NCBI GenBank assembly: GCA_963969395.1
Contig: OZ017796.1
Location: forward strand, 9,426,501-9,490,500
Origin: Pseudoscleropodium purum
Lineage: Eukaryota; Streptophyta; Bryopsida; Hypnales; Brachytheciaceae
DNA: 64,000 nucleotides
Reading direction: 5' to 3'
The notes under the pieces are model-generated. The model searched no databases. It had not been told where the DNA came from and worked only from the letters and a program-made list of their open reading frames with translations. This document shows, piece by piece, positions 22,774-35,565 of the stretch; within the stretch, counting starts at the first letter, position 1, and each line of letters starts with the position of its first letter. Position numbers and translations under genes: made by a program.

Positions 22774-24300
22774 ATGTACAATATCTTGTTACTAAAGGTG
22801 AAGAATCCTGAAGAACCTAATAAGCTTGTCAAAGGTGCCTTGGATGATGTTGCCAAGCAAATTGGTGTGATGCGAGAAATGATTTATGTGATTTGGAAAA
22901 AAGGTAGACAATCTCTTGCTGGAGGGGCGGTTTGCACAAATATCTCATCTTTGAAGCGAGGTTATATTGGAAGGAAGAAGAAGGCATAGGATGTGAATTG
23001 GTTAAAGGAAATACCGTTGGTCTACCGCAAAAACATTCAGTCTATAGCTACCAAGATGGACATGTCTACTGCAACCATTCTTCATCGAGTGAAAGAAGGT
23101 GAGATTAAGCGTCATTCCAATGCATTAAAACCATTCTTGACAAACACGAACAAAATTGAGTGTGTTTGATTTTGTTTGTCAATGTTAGATTCCAAAAAGC
23201 CACCAATGTTTCAGGACTATATGAACATGATCCACATTGATGAGAAGTGGTTCTACATCATTGAAAGCAATGCCTAGTTTTACCTCACTCCAGATGAGAA
23301 ACTACCACTTCATACCACTAACAACAATTGATTCATCTTCTAAGTGATGTTTCTAGCCAATGTGGCTCAGCCTCAATATGACTCATATAAAAATTGCAAG
23401 TTTGATGGGGAAGATCAACATCGTTCTATTCGTATTTCAAGAGCCGGCGAAATGCAATAGTAGGAACCATCCTCGTAGTACAATACGGATGAAATGCATT
23501 GAGAGAATAACAAAAGAGGAAGTTATAGTGATGCTAATTGAGAAAGTCCTACTGATGATCCATGAGAAGTGGCCTCGTGCATGCCTAGTAAAACTACTAG
23601 AACCATTATCATCCAATAAGATAATGCCAAATCACATCCTACTGGTATAGAGACCAACTTGGTTGTAGCACTCACCAAGGATGGATTCAACATTGTCATG
23701 ACCTCATAGCCACCTAATAGCCCTGATATGAATGTTTTGGATTTAAGATTGTTTCGGGCGATACAAGCACTCCAGCATCAACTCACTCAAAAGAACTTTG
23801 AGTGTCTGATTGTAGCTATCGAGTAGGCATTTTGGATGATGGAACCAAACATTAGAGGATTTCTAGGCTTAGGGAGGGCTGCTTCAAGTATGTGCGTCAG
23901 GAACTACCCTCTCCTACAGTTTTGAGGAACGGTTGTTCCCGACAAAAGAATTTTAAAAAAAAAAAAAAAAAAATCATTCTTGAAATGCAAAAAAAATTAT
24001 TTATTTTGGACGTGGCAGTTGCTATGCCATGTTAGTGAATTGCCACAGCTCCCTACAGGGCTGTTCCCACAATGTGGGAACCCATAGCCCTCCCGGGGGT
24101 GAAAAAATCCTCTAATGGAAATTAAACATCTTCTTGACATATCAGACATGCATGATTCAAGTAACATTGACTAATGGTGGAATACACTATTAGATTCCAC
24201 ATATGGGAAAATCAAATATGCAACACAAGGGACAGTCATTAGAGAGTGTGGATTGCCCACAAAAGATCATTGAGCATGCCAAGCGGTTCATTTCTAGCAA
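22774..24300 (+). pseudogene. mariner-like transposase pseudogene
   Basis: Translated pieces on the plus strand follow the order of a plant mariner transposase. A helix-turn-helix start (KLVKGALDDVAKQIGV ... IWKKGR) is followed by GRKKK. The first catalytic Asp lies in MIHIDEKWFY (about 23239-23268), and KWPRACL follows later. A third catalytic region reads PNSPDMNVLDLRLFRAIQ (about 23711-23764). Many in-frame stops (near 22987, 23168, 23274, 23328 and 23458) and frameshifts break it, and a MITE sits at 23850-24117. It cannot encode a working enzyme. Confidence 0.8.
23850..24117 (+). mobile_element. CATTAG-type MITE, copy B, nested in the mariner element
   Basis: This 268-bp element begins CATTAGAGGATTT and ends AAATCCTCTAATG. 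It is closely related to 10853-11128 and carries a poly-A run in the middle. It interrupts the transposase pseudogene between the codons for MMEPN and IKHLL. The immediate flanks (CCAAA and GAAATT) show no obvious target duplication. It inserted after the mariner element. Confidence 0.8.
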
Positions 24301-24396
24301 TAATTAGGTAGTTGGAGTTAGAGAAGCAAACATAGGTTTCTTTTTGAAACAAAAGTAAAGTCAACACCCAAATTTCTTTTTGAAATAGAGGGAGTA

Positions 24397-25759
24397 CATA
24401 CTAATAGAAACATTATTTAGTCACTACATTAGCCTTCCAAATGAAAAATGTCTTTCGAGCATCATCTCAGTTTTAAAGAAACTAAAAAGGTTGCTTAATA
24501 TATATGGTGTAATTGTTGGAACATATATACCATTAGTATAAAATTTCAAGCACACAAGAATCACATTAGCAGTTAGTGATTTTTTCAATAAGAAAAGTTC
24601 TACACCATTGTATTGCAAGTAGTTTTCTATTCATGAAATATTTTTTGGAATGTGTTGGTTGGCCAACCTAGAAAAGTATATGACGATGGCCAATTTTGAA
24701 GTGTCCAGTTTGTACAAGGGTTTGAAGAACTAAGAAATTTAGTAAGAACTGGTAATTTTTCTTGGAAATCTACTTGTACCCCTTACTTGATTGGAGATGT
24801 TGCCTATCCTAATCGTACCTATTTGATAGAGAATTAAAAGACCTCCAATGATTTGTAGAAGAAAGGTTTGACAATTAATTTTATGAATTTAAAAGAATTA
24901 TGACTAAATCATTGAGTAAGCTTTTGGCACATTGAAAAATAGATGGAAAATTCTAAAGAATTCCAATTCTAGAATTGACAGAGTTGTTAAGATTATAGAA
25001 GCCTATTATTGATTATACAATTATTGTGAGTTGCTGAACCAATTAAAACATCATATGGCTAATGCAAGTTTTTAAAAAGATTCACTTGTTGGTTTTTGAA
25101 ATGTAAGATAATACATGGCTAAAAAAGGAGAATAAGCAAAAATGTAAAAGAGAAAGACTTAGGAAAAAAAATTTAGCCAATGGATTGTGGAAAATCCTAG
25201 TGATGAATGATTGCAATGGCATTTGTGTTGCATTGTTTAAAAGTTGAATTACAATGCAACTATCAATTTACATGGAGTTATATTGGAAAATAATATTTTA
25301 TTCAATGTGGAGGAATTTTGAATAAATTAAGATTAATTCAAATCAAAACAATTTAAACTCCATACAAGATTGGAAATAAAATTTCAATATAGACCCCCTA
25401 AAAATAGACATTGCACAACTTATAACATCTATTTAGAACTACCTAAAGAGTCCTTGGCCTTCACAATTTTGACAAGAAAAGTTGTCATTTGGAGTTGTCC
25501 CTTCAATACCATCTCTCTAGCTACTATCTTTCTCATTGTCTACGAACTATTTTTGTGATTTGCAACTTCATTTTCTCTACTTCCAAAATTCTTGTGGAAA
25601 AATTGGTAATTGTTGAGGTAATAGATCCATCTTCTGCAAGCAATTTCTTCTTCTTTCCTACACTCCTATTCACTTGTCCTTCACATGTAGATTGATTAGC
25701 CACCTCAAAGAATGGTAACTATAAAAAAGTAGCACCTACAACTAGGGGAAGAAATTAAG
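24397..25759. other. AT-rich intergenic DNA
   Basis: No gene is supported. Several short open frames without domain content occur on both strands. Confidence 0.3.
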
Positions 25760-26160
25760 AGGAATACTAGATATGGTGCCCTCATCATCATCACTTGCAA
25801 TGAAAACCTTAGTATGTTCCAAATAAACTCCCTAATCAATAATATGAAGCACTCTATGGATTCTAGTAGTACTACCAAAAATATTGTCAAATATCTCTTA
25901 CCATGGTGTCTAAATGGAAGGTGGCACTCCAAATTCTCCTAGTTTTGCCTTTTTTGGCCTCCTAGAATATTGACTCCATCTTCCTCTATTTGTCATGCGT
26001 TTATTGCCAAATTTTGTAAAGATTGTTTAGAAATTGTGTATTGAGTTGTCTTGCAAAGAACTTCCAATTTGCTTGCTTGAAGGGTTTGTGTTTGAATTCC
26101 CAATATTTCTCCTCATATGTCTACAAGAAATTTCAAAGTTCCTTCTTTCTACCACTTTTT
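25760..26160 (-). pseudogene. Possible decayed trihelix / Myb-SANT-like coding fragment
   Basis: Minus-strand pieces in shifting frames read like a trihelix-type DNA-binding domain and its tail: YEEKYWEFKHKPFKQANWK, FFARQLNTQF, RKMES and EAKKGK, then EIFDNIFGSTTRI and ASDDDEGT. Stops and frameshifts separate them. Such domains accompany PIF/Harbinger elements and also occur in plant transcription factors. The resemblance is from memory of the family and is weak, so this is a tentative call. Confidence 0.3.
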
Positions 26161-28750
26161 TATAGTAGAAGTACCACCTCTAATTTGCACTTGAGAATTA
26201 TCAATCTCTTCCATTAGAGGATTTTTGAAGCCAAAACAAGATTGTGAGTTCCCCAATTCCAAAAATGTTGTAAGCACAGCTAACAATGTAGTCTGATGTA
26301 GTCTGATGTAGTCAAGAAAATGCCACATCATTTTTAGTTTAGATTAACTTTTTTTTGCATTTTAAGGATTAAGAATCTTATTTTTGAATTTTTTTTTATG
26401 ACAGATGGTTGTATCCTTTCTTGCAAGAGAATAACAATAGGAACAAGTCCAAAATGGGCTATTGTTGCCCTCAAATCTTTCCTAATGTTCATCAAGCATT
26501 AGTATTAATAATACCATTTTGGAAGTTCTATAATGCTTCACTAAACTTCAAATCCTAACTTGTTTTTCTAAATGCACAAAATATCCTCAACTTGAAAAAC
26601 AAAGAATTAATTCACATTCACAATAGATAAGACAATGCATAGTCTTAGAATTTGCATACAACCAAAGAAATGTTAAGTTTAGAGTGGCGGTCTTTTTCCT
26701 TAGGGGTTAAAATGACTCGGCTAATTAAACTTACATAACAAAAAAATTCTAGGGGCTACATCATGAGAATTCTTGCAAGCAAACATATAGAGTGTAGCCA
26801 TTATATCCAATATTTTACAAGTGATATTAGCCTCATGTGTATGGACCTACTAAATCTTGAGGGAAGATCCAAATTGCACTTGGGCTATCATGAAGTGGTG
26901 TTAGGGTTATTTCCTTTGGTTGTCTGCATTTACATTTGCTTTTGAATAGACCCAAGTCATATAGAAGCATTTACAAGTGTCTTCATGAAGGCATCTACAC
27001 TGCTACTCCAAATATAAACCTTGAAAAGCTTTTGGTGCATCAAAAAAGTATGGTTTCCCATTGTTAGTGTCCAAACTTGAAAATTTGAACTAATTTACCA
27101 TCCAAGGCCTTCCACATGTTGAGTTCAAGGGGCCCTTATATCATGCCCTTGTTTTATTGATGTTTTTTGGCAAAACACAAAGGGCGCAACCAAATATTGT
27201 ATATTTTTTTAAGCACAAATTTGCACTTTTGGACATGTTAAAGCAAGTTAGACTATATTTGTCTAGAATTGATTGAGAGTGGTGTAAAGACTTTATGCTA
27301 GTTAAATATTGTTCCAAAAAACAAACTTAAAATACAAACTAAACTTTAAGCCTATTACATAAGGCTACATTAAGCCATCTAGATAACTAGAAGTTGCCAT
27401 GTCATCTTGAAGATTTAGTCAATAAACTAATGACTTTTGAACAAAGGGTTGAATAATCCTACCTAGGCCTTCTTAATATGTGTAATCCGAGTTTTTGCTA
27501 TCCTCACAAAATACCTAGGATTCAATATAGGAGTTCCAAACTTAGGAATAGTCAAATAGTCTAACTTATTAGTAGCTAAAGTCACTTGTACCTTATAGAA
27601 AAATGGAAAATACACTTATAGATCTATTGGCAATTTATCACTATCCTATCAATTTTTTATATACAATTCCAAATTAGAAAATTTTTTATAGTCAATTGAT
27701 CATATATACACATACAAGATCTTCTTTTCACATACAACATTAGTACTCTACTAATCCGGTCAACTTGCCCAATTATAATTTCATAACAATTTAAACTATA
27801 TAAAACAATTTGATATTTAGATAATAGAATTCAAATACAATTTGTTATTATACAATTCAAAGACATGGAAACTTCCCTAAATTATTTTAGAGCAATATCT
27901 TTGTTTTGCCACTTGAGCTTCCAAGTAGCATTCATTGGTTCATTTAATCTTCAAAGCAATTTGTCAAGTCTTCAACAACTTTTTGATGGTATAATTCCAA
28001 CTTCACTAGGATGGAAATTCCATTCTTATTTCTTGAGATAATTTGTCTAGACTTTAATCAACACAGTTTAATCCACTCACAAACAATTGACAATTTGTAG
28101 TGTCAATTTTAGATTAGCAAGTCAAATAGTCTCTACACACAATGACATAGATATAAAATCAAACTAACAATTTGGCTTAACATTTATACAACATTTGACC
28201 AATCCCTAGTCTTATATAATTATTGAACAAATAGATAGGTAATCCAATCTATTTGTACTCCAATGAATTATAAACTACACATACATATATAAGAATCCAA
28301 TCTCAAAGTCATAATGCACAAAACCAAGTGGACTATTTGCTCCAAGCACACAATAACAATAATCCCAATTTCTAGGTTCTACAAATAGACAATTTGCCAA
28401 ATGCACAAATTACACCATAACAAATAATTCCTCCAATCATTCTTAACACACACAAATCCAATCACTAGATGTAATAATAAAACAATGAACTCTACAGACA
28501 ACTTATTTACGCAATCAAACTACACTGAACCAATCTCTAGTTCTAAAGAATCACTTGGCAATTAGCCAAATGGCCATACATGCATAAACAAGCCAATTAA
28601 TTACACAATTACACAAGTAATTTACCTCAATGCAAATAATGAAAACAATTAGTTGCAAACTCACATATATACAATCAATTAGTCTTCAACAATTATAACA
28701 TATGACCAATGTTTGGTCTCAAATTCTACACAATTAGATTGCCAAACTTC
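26161..28750. other. AT-rich intergenic DNA
   Basis: No gene is recognised. A short tandem run of CTGATGTAGT lies at about 26287-26315. The sequence TTAGGGGTTAA near 26700 looks like the right end of a CCC/TTAA element, but its left end was not found. The minus strand around 27.45-27.6 kb has a 40-codon open stretch of unknown nature. Confidence 0.3.
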
Positions 28751-29027
28751 CATTAGATGTGTTTTGGGGGGTCTAGAAGGTTGTTTGGACCTGTTCCCAA
28801 TGTTGTTACCCTAGCAATTTGGGAAGAGCTACTATCAAATTTTTTTTTAAAAAAATTTAATAGAAAAAAAGTTGAATTTTTTTAAATTTAAAAAATAAAA
28901 TAAAAAAGTGATGTGGCAATCACTATGCCATGTTACGTAGTTGCTGCGGGATAGTGCACCGAGTCTGAGAACACAAATTTAGACTAGGGAACTCACAACC
29001 CTTCTAAAGGCTAAATCTCATTTAATG
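28751..29027 (+). mobile_element. CATTAG-type MITE, copy C, diverged
   Basis: This 277-bp element begins CATTAGATGTGTTTTGGGGGG and ends TCTCATTTAATG. It shares the GTTTTGGGGGGTCTAGAAG left block and the GATGTGGCA ... GCCATGTTA core with 32136-32404. The terminal repeat is imperfect, so this looks like an older copy. There is no coding capacity. Confidence 0.65.
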
Positions 29028-32000
29028 AAACAAAATGAATCCAATCATTGAATTCACTTAACACATACAAAATACAATTTGTCAAATTCACAAAAATGAT
29101 CCAATCCTTGGATCAAACACATACAAGTCAAATTGATTCTCATTCAACAATCTAATCCAATCTCTGAATCTTAATCTACAATCAATCAACAATCAAGATA
29201 AATTGATTTAAAATAATAAGTATATTAATATAAAAAACAAATACAATATCAAGACAAATTGACACACACAAACCAGAAAATCGATAGAGCAGGGGGAAAG
29301 ACAACATCAACTTGCCTATTTACACTATCAAATTGTCAACTTAATAGCCAAAAGGGTTTCAAAACCATTTGCCATTGTTCATATCTTGTAATTCACTAAG
29401 TTTTGTTTCTATTATCAATTAGCCTCTATTTACCTTACTAAAAGGGACTTCATGTAACTAATTGCCTTCATTTTACACTATTCACAACAAGTTGTCAAAA
29501 ATAAAAAGATTCACAAGACTACAATATGGTACAATAGAGGGCTGGCCACTTGCCAATGCAAACCTCTAAATGCAAGTTTGCCAAATCCCATTTGGCAAGC
29601 CACAAATTTAGACACTAGAAAAATACTTGTTTGACACAAGTTGTTAAATAATGATTATATGTCTTATACGACTATCCTACAACTATTATTAACACCAACT
29701 TTTATTTTTACAGTATTTGAATTATAAAGTAGATATACAATGAAGTGTAGGATCACAAGAGTGTAACAAAGTTCAAATTTAAATTGAATTAATGTGAACT
29801 ATATATTCTCCACCATGTATTCATTATAGTTGTCAATGCGGACAAGTCTATGCTCTATGGAATCCACCATGTTGATATGTGGTTGTAAGAACCTTAAATT
29901 TGAGTAAAAAACAACCACAACTATAAAATGATTATTGTTTTCTTGTCAAAATTCTATGGGACTTGTAGTTTACTAGTTGAAACAACTCCATTTTGCAAGA
30001 CATTTAATCGTGACTACAAGATAATTATGAATTTTTTGTTATGTGAGTTGCACTTGAAAGCCATTGTGTAACCTTACATGAAGTGTTGTTTATTGTTCAT
30101 TAGCCTTATGATACCATTTTTAGAGAAGGTGTTTGTTTTGGTTGTAGGTTTGAAATCGAAGATGCAAAAACTGGAGGGGAAAGGACAAAGGACTAGTTTA
30201 ATGAGGACTTTAATTTTGTTGTACTACATATTATGTTGTGGCTAGTGTTGTAATAAGTTGAAAATTAGATTTTGTTTGGAGTGGTGGTTAGCTACTCAAT
30301 GGTTGGGATTTCTATTGTAAACAATTGTGATCTATGAAATACTATTAGGACAATGACTATTTACATATAGTAATTGTATAGATTGTCAATGTTGCCTAAA
30401 GTAGCAATGTATAAGACATGGACGGTATGAACATGTTTTTTTAACGATTTTAACGATTTTTGTTTTTTGTGCAAAATAATTTTTGTTGTTGGTGCATTGT
30501 ACTATTTGTACTAGTCCTTTAGATTTGCAAATAAGTTGTGCAAAATGACTTTTATGAGCTACAATAGTGGCAATCTAGTTGCATGACACGTGTTTGAGTG
30601 ACTAAATTTATATGGTAGTGAATGCCACATTAGCAACCACATAAGATTGAAGAATATGTTGAGGAAATTCCAACTAGATTGTCAGATAAGAATCAATTCC
30701 ATTATCCTTTACAACTACATTTCTAACAATAATGTACTTGTCTACAATGATTGTGAGTCCCCAAATTTGCACCAATTGCAAATGTTCCATTCAACTCCAA
30801 AAGCAATTGTTTTTATAGTAAAAAAAACTTCATTTTCTTCTAATGAGAGTAACACTACAAATGCTTTGAAGGCTCAACCATAATGGATAAATTTTTGTCC
30901 TAATTTGTATCTAATGTAAAGAGTTGTAAAAAAGAGCACGATAAATAGTTTTACAAAAGAATTTACCATTGAGTTCACAGCTCAGTAGAGGGTGGTAGCT
31001 CTATAATCTCAAAAATTGGCATTTGAAATATAGTTCTTGGTATGGAAGAGAATATAAATTTAGACAAAAATTAGGAATACCTTGTTCACAACAAGTACAT
31101 TACCTCAATTTTCAATCTTAGATTTGATCATCAAAAGGACCTTATTCCAATTTCTTAAGTTGTATGCATCCGGCATAAAAGGCAAGGAAAACCAACCCAT
31201 GCACTTGAATTCTAGTGAGAACAATAGAGTTTATTATTTATCATAGGTAGAAATATCAAGTTCATATTTAGAATCAAAAATCCCAATGATCAATAGAGGT
31301 TAGGGAAAAAAAGGGATGAACTACAAAATTGGAGAAACTTTTTAACTAGGAGATATGTTCAAGTCTTGAAGATTGAGCTCATTGTTTGGTTTGCTCAAAT
31401 CCTCTTGGAACTAGTTACATTGAATCAAAAAGTTGACAAGTTTTCTCAACAAGAAGAAAACATAAGAGCTAGTTGTTTATTGTAAGGTGATGAAATTTAA
31501 AGAATTTGCATTCATATTTGGAATTAAGGATCTTAATTGTGAGAATCTTTGAGAATTACAAAATTATATAACCCCTAGAGGTTTTTAGTAACTAAGGCAA
31601 GTTTTATTGACTTCACAATTTTGAATGTTTTCATAAATTTTTTAAGGTGAATGATAATTATCTTAACCTATATGTGAAGCTTTGTTTCATGTCATTCCAA
31701 TAATTATTGCAAAAATTAGAAGTTTTTTTCTAATTTCAATGTCAAACTAAGTTGTCAATGATATATTCAATAAAAAAAAGTTATTGTTGTTTTCTATAAA
31801 AAAAAAAAAGATGTTTTGACAACTTTTTGCCTAATAATTAATTAAAGAAAAAAAAATGGTTAGATAATCTAAAAAATAATATATTAAAATGAAATTTAAA
31901 AAAATACAATTGAAATAAATTAGGCATTCATCTAAGTTGTTCTTATAATTTTTGGATGGTTGCTGCTACTTCATCAAGGCAATTGCATTTATCCAAGCCC

Positions 32001-32135
32001 TTTGTCTTGACCTCCAACTCTAATCCCTTGTATGTTAGAAATTTAGAATTAACCAAGTGTCTAAAGGAAAAACTAATTTCAATAATTATTGGCCAAAATG
32101 AAAAAATTGGAATTTTACACCTCAACTTTTATTAG
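29028..32135. other. AT-rich intergenic DNA
   Basis: I see no gene, RNA gene or bounded element in this 3.1-kb stretch. Short open frames (30647-30883 plus, 31943-32125 minus) have no recognisable features. Confidence 0.3.
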
Positions 32136-32404
32136 CATTAGAAGAGTTTTGGGGGGTCTAGAAGCCTATTTCAAGCTTGTTCCCCCGCAGCTGTTCCCCG
32201 TAGTGAGGGGAACAATCCATTGTCAGAATTTTCTTTTTCATAAAATAAAATTAAAAATTAAAAAAATTAAAAATTAAAAAAATAAATTTGGTCAATGATG
32301 TGGCAAGGTCTCGGCCACGTTAGACTACTGTGCCGAACCTATTCCCTGTGTTTGCAAGCTGTGATAACTTGTAGGCATCCGGAAGCTCCAAAAATCTTCT
32401 AATG
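32136..32404 (+). mobile_element. CATTAG-type MITE, copy D
   Basis: This 269-bp element begins CATTAGAAGA and ends TCTTCTAATG (10-bp perfect inverted repeat). It is the best partner of the reverse copy at 8025-8304. Internal features are the GGGGGGTCTAGAAG block, a GTTCCCC ... GGGGAAC palindrome, an A/T-rich centre and a GATGTGGCA core. Flanks show no clear duplication. Confidence 0.75.
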
Positions 32405-33165
32405 TGTTTTTCAAGGCCTCTAAAAAACTACAAGTTCTCAAACAACGGAGAACATGGAAACATTACTATATCAATGATTTGACACGGTTGAAAGATTGCA
32501 ATATCAAATAATATTATTTAAATATTTAATTAATTTTATTTTAAAACTTTTTTTATATTTAATATTCTAGACACTAATAGTTGATTTATAGCTTCAAGGA
32601 CGACCCTAAGATGGTCTTCTATGGGTCTACATTATTGTAAAGTGGAATTCAAACAAGATTTTTTATATCATTTGGAATAGGCAATGTAGGAAGCTATTTT
32701 TGCTAGAATAGCAACGGTATTTATATCCGTAGACATGATTGCATGAAACATGAAAATTGTAGATGAAGTGTCATTTAATAATCTAGAATTGAGTACTTAC
32801 ATAAAAAAAAAATTTCATCCCAAGAGTTTATAATGATATAGCAATTTCTTTAATTGTAAAAGATAAGATTTGTAGCCAAAGATTCAATTGAAATTTAATT
32901 ATAATCTCTTTTGAGCAATGTTTTAATTTTTTTTCTGACCAAATCCAAGTGAGTTTGGTACTCTCTAGTTAAAATTCAATGTTAAATTTGAATTTCAACA
33001 TAAATATGAAAAATCAAATAACTTAGAAAAGAAAAAATTAAGCATTTTTAGACATTCAAAATATCAACAGATACAAATTATAAAGTAAACTAATCATTAA
33101 CATCTTCAATGCAAACATTGATTTTAAAAAGTTTCCTATAATTAAAAATGTAGTAAACTAGTAGT
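32405..33165. other. AT-rich intergenic DNA
   Basis: Nothing identifiable. Confidence 0.3.
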
Positions 33166-33169
33166 TTAT

Positions 33170-33701
33170 CCCCCTAAGCGCTCAAGCTAACATTTTTGGG
33201 TTGCTTGACGATTTCTAGGCAACCTTTTCGGGCACAAAATTTTTTTCTTTAATTTATTTTTTTGATAAATGATTGAATTGTCTTTCAATATTCATATTCA
33301 AAACTAAGATTGCTACGGTTAATAAAAAATTATAAGAGAAATAGCACAAAGAGTTTAGATGTGCTTAGTATTGAAAAACTTACTATTTTTGGGAAAGTAT
33401 TGGTGTTTTCATTACTAGATCTTTTTCATTTTTTCACAAATCAATAGAAACTAATATTTGGACCAATACAAAAAATTCAAATGCTAAAGAGAAAAATTGT
33501 ATTTTTGGTGAATTTTTGATGTTATATCTTCAAAATTCTTTTGAAAGGAATCTAAAAGTAATTTTATGATTTCAACCGTATAAATATTTTCTACTTTTTC
33601 TACTTCACATTATCTTTGTTGATGCACACTTCAAAAAAATTATGGAGCTTATATTTTATAATACTTTTGTGTTTTGTCCAAACCCCTTGGGCTTTTAGGG
33701 G
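33170..33701. mobile_element. 532-bp CCC-ended element with TTAT duplication
   Basis: It is flanked by TTAT at 33166-33169 and again at 33702-33705. Its ends are CCCCCTAAGC and GCTTTTAGGGG, an imperfect inverted repeat. The 4-bp duplication and CCC/GGG termini agree with the TTAA-flanked elements elsewhere in the window, with TTAT as a variant target. It is non-coding and AT-rich. Confidence 0.5.
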
Positions 33702-33705
33702 TTAT

Positions 33706-35034
33706 TTAATCTAATACTAATATAAAGAAAATCATTATAAACTAAGTTACAATTTATATGTTAAAGTAAAGTTTACCAAAGCCCTAATCATTTTATTTTA
33801 TTTGCAATTATTTTTATAACAATGTTTCATCCAATTTAATTTGGTCATCCTTGATCTTCAGGAACAATGAATTTTCACTTCAAAGCATCACATCTATTCA
33901 TTACACATTATATACTACAACAAAAATTCTTTTAACATAAACCGACAAACAACTATTTTGCTGAAAAACTTCTTTTTTATGTATGACAAACAATTCACCC
34001 ACAAAATATTGAATTTCAATCAATGAGACAAAATTTAACATAGCACTTAAGAATGATGTAACAAAGCTTGCAAAGCACAATTAAATTGAAGGATTAAGAA
34101 TACACAATCTATTTGATGTTCAAATCACACACTAAGGAAGAACTTTATTGATGTTCTCCAATATTGTATTTCTCTCAAAAACAATTCATTACATTGATTT
34201 TTAATCTAAATTGCATTATAAATGGAGCAAAGTTTCTTAGCCAATAGAGGAAGTTGCAAATCTACATTCAACAATCAAAATATAGAAGATATGAAGTAAT
34301 CCTTACAAATGTGAAATGAAAAAACTCCTTGCTAGAATTATTATTGTATACTTCTTTGCAATGACATCATTCATCACTTGCACCCAATAATAATAAATAA
34401 AGAATCACAATTTGACATCAATGTATACATCAAAGCTTATGTTGAATATATAAAATTAAAAATTTACTAACCATACTATTTAGATATCAATAGCAAGAAT
34501 TATTCTTAATGTTTTTTTTGTAGATAGATTCAATTATCACAATTGCACTACTTATTCTATTTAGGATATGATACAAAATTCTAATAGATTCAATGCTAAT
34601 TCAAACACCATGTATATTAGTGTATCTTAGGATGGATAAAACTAACAAACTATTCTATATTGTAAAACTTCATTTATAATGCTGACCGTTTGTTGCTTGA
34701 GTTATTGTTCACTCAAACACTTCTCATCTTCAATTGTAGATTCAAAGTATACAATTCAACAAAAAAATCATTGATGCATTGCTAAACCTAAAAGTTTATT
34801 TTTTACAAAAATTTGTTCAAAAGTAACACAATTCTATGAAGAATATTTGGCAATAGATTACTCCTTTCTTGGTGGATGAAATCACTAAATGGCTACAAAA
34901 CATTATAATGGTATTACTCTTTCTAAGACAAAGTAATATACATTGTCTTTGATGAATAAATGAATTATCATGTATAATTAGCACAATTCATTTATACCCA
35001 AGATGTAAATACACTAGTAGTAAAGAGACTTGAA
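33706..35034. other. AT-rich intergenic DNA
   Basis: No gene or bounded element is visible. Confidence 0.3.
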
Positions 35035-35036
35035 TG

Positions 35037-35154
35037 CACCAAGATATATTACAAGAACACAGTTTCAAAGGCCCATACAGGCACTAGCTAAAGTCCATAT
35101 GGACCTCCTTCATAGGCTTTTGAACCATGTTCTTGCAATATATCTTGATGCTAT
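35037..35154. repeat. Hairpin-forming inverted repeat, miRNA-precursor-like
   Basis: Arms of about 42 nt pair with a few mismatches: 35037-35078 against about 35113-35154, including CAAGATATATTACAAGAACA against TGTTCTTGCAATATATCTTG (one mismatch). The loop is about 35 nt and contains the palindrome GTCCATATGGAC. Size and shape fit a small foldback element or a plant microRNA-like precursor. No mature product can be named. Confidence 0.55.
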
Positions 35155-35565
35155 AGGTTTTTCTTTCTTTTACACTAATTTGATCTATAAGTGCATACTA
35201 CAAAATGAATTCATGTATGACTATAACATTTGACAGGGGAGGAATATATTTACCAATGATATATGTGATGGTTCTTCAACATGAATCACACTAATACACT
35301 TAGAAAGGGTGAAAATACTCCTCCCCTATAAAAAAAATTATAACCATATGTAAGTTCATTTCGTAACCCGTACTATTAGGACAAATTGGTGTAGTGATAC
35401 CTCCATGATTTTGTTTTGTACTGCCCCAAATAGATGAAATAAAAAAAACCTGATTGGCATGGTATTCTGGTGGTACAATAAATCATGGATGACATTACAT
35501 AGAAGAATTTTGTAGAGACTAAAGTTATGTTTTATTTAACAAGAGTCCGAAGATGCACTTCAATC
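35155..35565. other. Intergenic DNA before the duplicated block
   Basis: There is no gene. It marks the change from AT-rich repeat DNA to the more balanced composition of the F-box/kelch relative. Confidence 0.3.

Larger units (their letters stand above)
22376..24394 (+). mobile_element. Plant mariner-like element, degenerate, about 2.0 kb
   Basis: The element is flanked by TA at 22374-22375 and 24395-24396. It starts CTCCCTTTGTTTCAAAAA and ends in TTTTTGAAATAGAGGGAG, a clear terminal inverted repeat of the CTCCCTC type shared by plant mariner and Stowaway elements. It contains a decayed transposase reading frame and a 268-bp MITE inserted near the 3' end of that frame. Without the MITE it is about 1.75 kb. 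Confidence 0.85.

Noticed and set aside
26211..26330. CATTAGAGGATTTTTGAAG near 26212, looking like a sixth CATTAG MITE
   Set aside because: Only one end matches; no opposite end or internal core was found within 300 bp, so it could be chance or a fragment.
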